Origin: Dehalococcoidales bacterium
GTDB taxonomy: Bacteria > Chloroflexota > Dehalococcoidia > Dehalococcoidales > RBG-16-60-22
DNA length: 19,112 nt
Assembly: GCA_030606585.1 (NCBI GenBank)
Contig: JAUWGD010000014.1
Coordinates: 1 to 19,112, forward strand
Direction of reading: 5' to 3'
This document shows positions 14,509 through 19,112 of the stretch, piece after piece. The stretch's first letter is position 1. The number at the start of each line of letters is the position of its first letter. Below the pieces are notes generated by a model. It searched no databases. It was not told where the DNA came from and saw only the letters and a list, made by a program, of their open reading frames with translations. Both the position numbers and the translations under genes were made by a program.

Positions 14509-15711
14509 TTAATATATCTTGGAATCCGACTTAATAACCCCGCTGACCACCACACCCGGCCCGATAAAGGTATTGTTGCCAATTATACTGCCAACATTAA
14601 TAGAAGCATTTATCCCGGTCTCAACATGGTCGCCGATAATTGCCCCCAGCTTACGCCTTTTAGTATCGATGCCAGATACCATGATATTTTTCTTATCCAG
14701 CCTCAGGTTGGCGATCTTGGTACCGGCACCGAGGTTGCACTCTTCGCCGATAACGCTATCACCTATATAGTTATGATGTGGGATCTTGGTGCCCTTCATG
14801 ATGATGGAGTTCTTGACCTCAACGGCAGCACCGATATGACAGTCGTCACCGATAGCGGTGGAGGGGCGGATATAGCAGTTAGGCCCGATATCACAGTTTT
14901 CCCCGATGACCACCGGTCCTATAATGTAGGCGCCCGACCTTATTACCGTGTTCTTACCGATAGCAACGGCCCCCTTCAGTACCACATTGTCCTCTACCTC
15001 GCCCAGGTTCTGCGCCTCCAGGCTTTTCAGCATGGATTCGTTGGCAGGCAATAAATTCCACGGGTAACTGATGTCCAGCCATGATTTAATTAGCTGATAA
15101 TGAAGGCCTTCTTCAGTATCCATCAGCAGCTGTAACGAATCGGTTATCTCATACTCGCCCCGCGGCGATTTTTCCGTTCGAGATACGGCCTCGAATATCT
15201 CCGGAGTAAATAGATACAGTCCGGCATTAGCCATAAGGGTCGGCGGCTTCTGCGTTTTTTCATAAATATTAGTGACTTTATCCCCAGATAACTCGACCAT
15301 TCCCAGTCCACGGGGGTCTTTCACCTCGATGACGCTCATAGTGTTGCGTTCTGTTTTAAGCAACAGCCCGATATCTTCCCGGCTGACCACGACGTCGCCG
15401 TTGATTACCAGGAAGCTGCTATCCAGCATACCCGCCACCATCCTGATGGCATCCGCCGTGCCCAGCTGCTTTCTCTGCTCGGAATAGGCTATCTTGACTC
15501 CCCACCTATCCCCTTGACCGAAGTAATTCCGCACCTGTTCATCGCCATAGCCGACAATAAAGATGAAGTCCTTAACGCCGGCCTCCCCGGCTTCGATGAG
15601 CAAATGCTCCAGAATGGGCTTATTGGCGATGGGCAGCATCACCTTGGGCCTGTTGCTGGTAAGAGGACGCATCCGGTTACCTTCGCCAGCCGCTAAAATA
15701 ACTGCTTTCAA
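14509..15711 (-). CDS. glmU: Bifunctional GlmU-type acetyltransferase/nucleotidyltransferase (paralog 1)
   Basis: A 400-residue two-domain protein of the archaeal GlmU/ST0452 type. Nucleotidyltransferase domain 1-230: LAAGEGNRMRPLT (6-18), Lys23, LGTADAI (83-89), Asp106 in NGDV, and WLDISYPWNLL (211-221). Beta-helix 240-400: hexapeptide repeats plus PHHNYIGDSVIG (311-322) and GAGTKIANLRLD (328-339), the acetyl-CoA/glucosamine-1-phosphate site in archaeal enzymes, where a His is catalytic. It should acetylate GlcN-1-P and transfer the uridylyl group to make UDP-GlcNAc. The start is TTG 15711 within TTGA, overlapping the glmM stop, with GGGGGGAGAG as ribosome site inside glmM. Length differs from bacterial GlmU (about 450). 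Gene order glmM-glmU-glmU2-glmS makes the pathway assignment strong. Confidence 0.88.
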   Translation of the reverse strand: MKAVILAAGEGNRMRPLTSNRPKVMLPIANKPILEHLLIEAGEAGVKDFIFIVGYGDEQVRNYFGQGDRWGVKIAYSEQRKQLGTADAIRMVAGMLDSSFLVINGDVVVSREDIGLLLKTERNTMSVIEVKDPRGLGMVELSGDKVTNIYEKTQKPPTLMANAGLYLFTPEIFEAVSRTEKSPRGEYEITDSLQLLMDTEEGLHYQLIKSWLDISYPWNLLPANESMLKSLEAQNLGEVEDNVVLKGAVAIGKNTVIRSGAYIIGPVVIGENCDIGPNCYIRPSTAIGDDCHIGAAVEVKNSIIMKGTKIPHHNYIGDSVIGEECNLGAGTKIANLRLDKKNIMVSGIDTKRRKLGAIIGDHVETGINASINVGSIIGNNTFIGPGVVVSGVIKSDSKIY

Positions 15712-17009
15712 CTTGCTCTCCCCCCGGTATCCACAGAATCCCTGACCGCCGCGAGGCCGCTATCATACAACTGCCGCGCCCTCTCCCCGGTTTTAGCCTC
15801 GGCCGTCAGCCTGACTTTAGGCTCGGTACCCGAGGCGCGGACAAGCAACCAGCCATCCTTAAAGTTCATTTTCAATCCGTCGATATTACCGACCGACAGC
15901 GGTTCCATAGCCATCAGGTTCGACTCCAAGCGGGACATGGCCACGCCATCGCTGGCGACACTCCCGCGAAGCAGGGGATAAACCGGCACGGCATCAACCA
16001 GTTCCGAAAGTTTCTGCTGGCCGGCCATGACTGCTATCTGTGCCGCGGCATAGATACCGTCGGGACATAGTGAGATTACGGGGAAAATCCAGCTCCCCGA
16101 TGTCTCCCCGCCGAAATCGCCGCCGTTTCTTAATTCTTCGGACACCCAGGTATCCCCAATCTTCGTCCGCCTGACGTTGAAACCCATCTCTTCGATAGCC
16201 ATGGAAGCATCCAGCGTCGTTACCAGTTCTTTTACTCCCAACCCCTTCGCAAATATTGCCAGCAGCCTGTCACCGGTAATAAACCTCCCCCGGTCATCGA
16301 CCGCCATCATGCGGTCGGCATCACCGTCATGGGCAATACCGACACGTGCATCGGACTCTGTGACCGCGCGACACAATTCCTGTAAATTAGCTTCAATCGG
16401 CTCGATGCCGCGGGGGAAAAAACCGCTATTATAGCAGTTAAGAGTCACCACCTCGCAGCCGAGCCTTTCGAGCAGGCGCGGTGTGACCTCGGAGGCCGCA
16501 CCGCAACCGGCATCCACCACCACCTTGAGGTTCAACCCGGCCGGAAAGTGGGGTAATATGCTGTCGATATGATGCTCGATGGCTCCGCTGTAGATATCAC
16601 TGTGCTTAATATCCTCCCAGCGGGCAACACCGGATGATTCTTCCGACAACGCTTCTTCAATCTGAGCCTGCTGGAGCGAATCGAATGAAGAGCCGTCCGG
16701 ATTCAGGAGTTTTATACCGTTGTATTCCGGCGGATTATGCGAGGCGGTAACCATCACACCGGTATCGAACTCACGGGTGATAAAAGCCAGTGTCGGCGTG
16801 GGCGTTATACCGGCATCACTGCATCGTGCGCCCGCCGCCAGCAGGCCGGAGATAACGGCATGTTTCATGGCATCGCCGGACGTCCGGGTATCCGTGCCCA
16901 CGACCACGTTGCCGTGATTCCTGCCCACCACCAGCCCCACCCGGAACGCCAGAGTGAGCAGGTCCTTATCGAAAACGGCCCGTATGCCGGAAGAGCCAAA
17001 CAGCTTCAT
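15708..17009 (-). CDS. glmM: Phosphoglucosamine mutase
   Basis: A 433-residue alpha-D-phosphohexomutase. Landmarks in order: FGSSGIR start loop, catalytic Ser90 in VTASHNPPEYNG, metal loop DGDADR (228-233), sugar-specificity loop GETSGS (301-306), and phosphate loop RASGTEPKVR (391-400). This set and its place with glmU and glmS point to conversion of glucosamine-6-P to glucosamine-1-P. The short size and sequence resemble archaeal-type GlmM/ManB; phosphomannomutase activity cannot be excluded. The start at ATG 17009 has no ribosome site, and a promoter predicts transcription starting only a few bases before it, so the message is probably leaderless or nearly so. First gene of the operon. Confidence 0.9.
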   Translation of the reverse strand: MKLFGSSGIRAVFDKDLLTLAFRVGLVVGRNHGNVVVGTDTRTSGDAMKHAVISGLLAAGARCSDAGITPTPTLAFITREFDTGVMVTASHNPPEYNGIKLLNPDGSSFDSLQQAQIEEALSEESSGVARWEDIKHSDIYSGAIEHHIDSILPHFPAGLNLKVVVDAGCGAASEVTPRLLERLGCEVVTLNCYNSGFFPRGIEPIEANLQELCRAVTESDARVGIAHDGDADRMMAVDDRGRFITGDRLLAIFAKGLGVKELVTTLDASMAIEEMGFNVRRTKIGDTWVSEELRNGGDFGGETSGSWIFPVISLCPDGIYAAAQIAVMAGQQKLSELVDAVPVYPLLRGSVASDGVAMSRLESNLMAMEPLSVGNIDGLKMNFKDGWLLVRASGTEPKVRLTAEAKTGERARQLYDSGLAAVRDSVDTGGRAS

Positions 17010-17018
17010 ATTACATTA

Positions 17019-17046
17019 ATTCTACTACTATCGTGACAATTGTCAA
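17019..17046 (-). promoter_or_regulatory. Promoter of the glmM operon with TGACAATTGTCA operator
   Basis: On the minus strand TTGACA (17046-17041), a 16-base spacer and TAGAAT (17024-17019). The -35 box lies in the perfect 12-bp palindrome TGACAATTGTCA (17034-17045). Predicted transcription start is near 17012, about three bases before the ATG. The element matches the MoxR-operon promoter (4924-4952) in 25 of 29 aligned columns by my count. Confidence 0.7.
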
Positions 17047-17076
17047 CCAAGCGAACCCTGACGTTCGGGAACCAAG

Positions 17077-18372
17077 CTAGCACCGGGTAGCTTTGACGCC
17101 CAGGTACTTCCCTACTAAATCCATAGCGCAGTACTGCCCGCACATGCTGCAGGCCGCCCCCGATGTAGCTCTCTCACCATGGACGCGACTGAACCGTTCC
17201 GGGTCGAGGGAAAGCCGGGCCTGTTCATCCCAGTCGAGACGCTTCCGCGCCAGAGCCATCTGCCGGTCTCTCTCCGCAGCGCCCTTCACGCCTTTAACGA
17301 TATCGGCGGCGTGGGCGGCGATGCGCGTGGCGATGACTCCCTCCCTGACATCGTCGACATCCGGTATGGCAAGGTGCTCCGACGGCGTCACGTAGCAGAG
17401 GAAATCGGCCCCGGATATAGCGGCGATAGCCCCGCCGATAGCACCGGTGATATGGTCGTAGCCGGCGGCAATATCAGTCACCAGCGGGCCCAGCACGTAA
17501 AAGGGCGCGCCCTTGCAGACAGCCTTCTGGAGGCGTACGTTGGTCTCAATCTGATCAAGCGGAATATGCCCCGGCCCCTCTACCATCACCTGAACGCCGG
17601 CCTCCTGCGCCCTCTGCACCAGCTCGCCGAGAGTAAGCAGTTCTTCTATCTGAGTACGGTCGGTGGCATCGGCCAGGGAGCCCGGGCGCATACCGTCGCC
17701 GAGACTCAGGGTGACATCGTATTCCCGGGCGATATCCAGCAGGCGGTCATAATACTCGTAGAGAGGATTCTCGCAATCGTTGTGCAGCATCCAGCCGACC
17801 ATGAAAGCGCCCCCGCGGGAGACGACATCGGTCACCCTGCCCTGCTGTTTGAGACGGGCGATTGCCGACAGGGTAACGCCGCAGTGCACGGTAATAAAGT
17901 CGACGCCGTCCTTTGCGTTATCTTCAATGGCGGCAAAAATGTCGTCAACGGTCATTTTCACGATGGCGCTGTGTCTCTCGATGGCCTCGATGCCCGCCTG
18001 ATAAACGGGTACCGTGCCTATGGCGCAGGAGCTTGCGGCTATAACGGCCTGCCGGATGGCCGGTATATCGCCCCCGGTGCTCAGGTCCATAACCGTATCC
18101 GCTCCCGCAGTCAGGGCTACCTTCAGCTTTTTCAACTCGGTATCAACGTTGCCGAAATCGGAGGAAGTCCCGATATTGGCATTGACCTTGGTGGACAGTC
18201 CCTCCCCTACCCCACAGGGAGTGAGGTTGGAATGCCCGACGTTGGCCGGAACAACCACCGTCCCTTTGGCAACGCCCTCACGGATAAACCCGGCATCCAG
18301 GCCTTCAGCCTTCGCCACTGCCTCCATCTGTGGAGAAATATTACCTTTCCTGGCAATTTCCAGCTGTGTCAT
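17077..18372 (-). CDS. thiC: Phosphomethylpyrimidine synthase ThiC
   Basis: A 431-residue radical-SAM enzyme that turns aminoimidazole ribotide into HMP-phosphate for thiamin. Start ATG 18372 with ribosome site GGAGGTG (18384-18378); a longer frame to 18402 would begin inside the terminator of the riboswitch. Signatures: NANIGTS, DLSTGGDI, TVPVYQA, VHCGV, SRGGAFMVGWML, SLGDGMRPGS, VMVEGPGHIPLDQI, LGPLVTDIAAGYDHI and the C-terminal cluster-binding CSMCGQYC (C408, C411, C415). The Cys spacing here is CX2CX3C, one residue shorter than the CX2CX4C usually quoted; the protein is of the short type without the long N-terminal extension. Regulated by the TPP riboswitch directly upstream. Separate promoter, so not part of the glm operon. 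Confidence 0.97.
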   Translation of the reverse strand: MTQLEIARKGNISPQMEAVAKAEGLDAGFIREGVAKGTVVVPANVGHSNLTPCGVGEGLSTKVNANIGTSSDFGNVDTELKKLKVALTAGADTVMDLSTGGDIPAIRQAVIAASSCAIGTVPVYQAGIEAIERHSAIVKMTVDDIFAAIEDNAKDGVDFITVHCGVTLSAIARLKQQGRVTDVVSRGGAFMVGWMLHNDCENPLYEYYDRLLDIAREYDVTLSLGDGMRPGSLADATDRTQIEELLTLGELVQRAQEAGVQVMVEGPGHIPLDQIETNVRLQKAVCKGAPFYVLGPLVTDIAAGYDHITGAIGGAIAAISGADFLCYVTPSEHLAIPDVDDVREGVIATRIAAHAADIVKGVKGAAERDRQMALARKRLDWDEQARLSLDPERFSRVHGERATSGAACSMCGQYCAMDLVGKYLGVKATRC

Positions 18373-18386
18373 TTCGGCACCTCCGT

Positions 18387-18432
18387 ATAATAATAAAACC
18401 AAGGGCTTCGGCTGATAATGCCAGACCCTTGG
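18387..18432 (-). terminator. Riboswitch-controlled terminator with alternative hairpin
   Basis: Minus strand: CCAAGGG (18432-18426) pairs with CCCTTGG (18405-18399), followed by TTTTATTATTATA, an intrinsic terminator just before the thiC ribosome site. An alternative hairpin CAGACC-AAG-GGTCTG (18436-18422) uses the same GGG and would exclude the terminator. This is the switching pair expected of an expression platform that stops transcription when TPP binds. Confidence 0.7.
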
Positions 18433-18444
18433 TCTGAGTTTCGG

Positions 18445-18530
18445 CCGCTTCCCTACGCTCGTATTACCGAGTTCAGGTTCCTAGGGTCGTCCTTCCCGGA
18501 AGGACTCTCAGCTCTGAGCACCCCTAGCGG
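18445..18530 (-). promoter_or_regulatory. TPP riboswitch (THI element)
   Basis: Minus-strand leader of thiC with the full TPP aptamer consensus: P1 arms CCGCT/AGCGG, the GGGGTGC block, GCTGAGAG (pyrimidine-binding arm), a P3 stem GTCCTTCC/GGAAGGAC, ACCCTAGGAACCTGA, and the pyrophosphate arm CTCGGTAATACGAGCGTAGGGA. It senses thiamin pyrophosphate and shuts off thiC through the terminator downstream. Confidence 0.97.
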
Positions 18531-18545
18531 TTAAATTGTAGTTAC

Positions 18546-18575
18546 ATTATAACACTCAATAAGGCGCGAAGTCAA
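18546..18575 (-). promoter_or_regulatory. Promoter of thiC and its riboswitch
   Basis: Minus strand TTGACT (18575-18570), 18-base spacer and a perfect TATAAT (18551-18546). Transcription would start near 18539, a few bases before the aptamer. Confidence 0.75.
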
Positions 18576-18587
18576 ACAATTACCTGT

Positions 18588-18628
18588 AAAAAACCCGCCT
18601 GCTATTCTTTAAACGGCAGCGTCAGGCG
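18588..18628 (-). terminator. Probable terminator of the metallo-beta-lactamase gene
   Basis: CGCCTG (18628-18623) and CAGGCG (18601-18596) on the minus strand form a 6-bp stem with a 21-base loop, followed by GGTTTTTT. The 5' arm lies in the end of the coding region. The large loop makes this a moderate call. Confidence 0.4.
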
Positions 18629-19112
18629 CGTGCCGGCATTGTTCTGAAAAAACCTGTCACCGAACTCCCGCGCCAGGTAAGCTGCGGATTTAAAACCAGT
18701 GCAGTGAGAAGCACCCAAATACTGCACTCCCATCTCCCGCAACGCCGCTGCCGTCTTTTCCAGTCGCTCTTTAGAGGCATGAATAAGGTGCGTGCCGCCG
18801 ATGGCGGCATAGATAAGCTCCTTGCCCGTCAATTTTTTAGCCTGTGTCAGCGTATTGACAATGCCGTGGTGGGCACAGCCTAAAATAACCACCAGTCCGA
18901 ACTCGGTATCGATTATCATGGCAAGGTCATCGTCAATCGGGTCCTGTTTCATTTCGTCGCCCTCCATAACGCACAGGTACTTCTCCACTATCTCATAGTC
19001 GTTAACCATGGGTATTTCGCCGGTGGTCATAATATGCTCGGAGAGTTTTACCGGGTCTCTGGATAATTTGAACGTTGTCCCCAATACTTCCAGGGCTTCC
19101 CTGACGAAGGGA
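18602..19112 (-). CDS. Metallo-beta-lactamase-fold hydrolase, C-terminal part (cut by window edge)
   Basis: The frame is open from the window edge to the stop at 18602; an alternative TTG start at 19084 is not needed, because coding-like sequence continues upstream. About 169 residues are visible. GCAHHGIVNTL, AIGGTHLI, and GASHCTG are the metal-ligand and fold motifs of the MBL-fold subgroup COG1237, which includes proteins annotated as metal-dependent hydrolases or beta-ribofuranosylaminobenzene 5'-phosphate synthase-like in methanopterin-related pathways. The catalytic HxHxDH motif must lie in the missing N-terminal half. Substrate unknown. It ends before the thiC promoter and seems to be a separate unit. 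Confidence 0.85.
   Translation of the reverse strand, partial: PFVREALEVLGTTFKLSRDPVKLSEHIMTTGEIPMVNDYEIVEKYLCVMEGDEMKQDPIDDDLAMIIDTEFGLVVILGCAHHGIVNTLTQAKKLTGKELIYAAIGGTHLIHASKERLEKTAAALREMGVQYLGASHCTGFKSAAYLAREFGDRFFQNNAGTRLTLPFKE

Noticed and set aside
17047..17076. Hairpin CGAAC/GTTCG after thiC as a terminator
   Set aside because: Only five pairs and no T tract on the minus strand.
17179..18390. Long antisense ORF (403 codons) across thiC
   Set aside because: It mirrors thiC, which has clear signatures and a riboswitch; high GC leaves the opposite strand open. The protein has no recognisable family.
1..19112. CRISPR arrays, tRNA or rRNA genes, transposase genes
   Set aside because: I found no regularly spaced repeats, no cloverleaf other than the tmRNA ends, and no intact transposase.

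Overview
The window looks like chromosomal DNA of an anaerobic bacterium of the Chloroflexota, most likely a Dehalococcoidia relative. I infer this from the archaeal-type GlmM and GlmU-like proteins, the short ThiC, the lipid-anchored style of secreted proteins with P/E-rich stalks, and the gene mix; no rRNA or lineage marker is present, so the assignment is tentative.

Left part (1-2350): the C-terminal end of an unidentified protein that runs off the window edge, a compact SHMT-family PLP enzyme, and a chimeric broken ORF whose second half is the C-terminus of a tyrosine recombinase. That recombinase remnant reads straight into the 3' end of the tmRNA gene (ssrA, minus strand, 1960-2308). 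The layout is that of an old integrative element at ssrA. smpB (minus) lies directly upstream of ssrA, so both trans-translation partners sit together.

Middle part (2800-11401, plus strand): a strong promoter with three inverted repeats drives a 545-residue protein that joins a cytoplasmic XRE DNA-binding domain to a membrane-anchored ectodomain; a strong terminator follows. A second promoter, with a palindrome in its spacer, starts a six-gene operon: two small membrane proteins of unknown function, a secreted Ig-like/DUF4129 protein, a DUF4350 protein, a MoxR AAA+ ATPase and a multi-spanning DUF58 protein. This is a MoxR-DUF58-type envelope-associated chaperone system without the transglutaminase often found beside it. 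It is the best candidate for a poorly described system, perhaps with the XRE membrane protein as its sensor.

Right part (11405-19112, minus strand, convergent with the DUF58 gene): an amino-sugar operon glmM - glmU-like 1 - glmU-like 2 - (palindromic repeat) - glmS that makes UDP-GlcNAc or related sugar nucleotides; thiC behind a TPP riboswitch with its own promoter and terminator; and the C-terminal part of a metallo-beta-lactamase-fold hydrolase at the edge. The glmM promoter is nearly the same sequence as the promoter of the MoxR operon, which suggests a shared regulator linking envelope sugar supply and the MoxR system.
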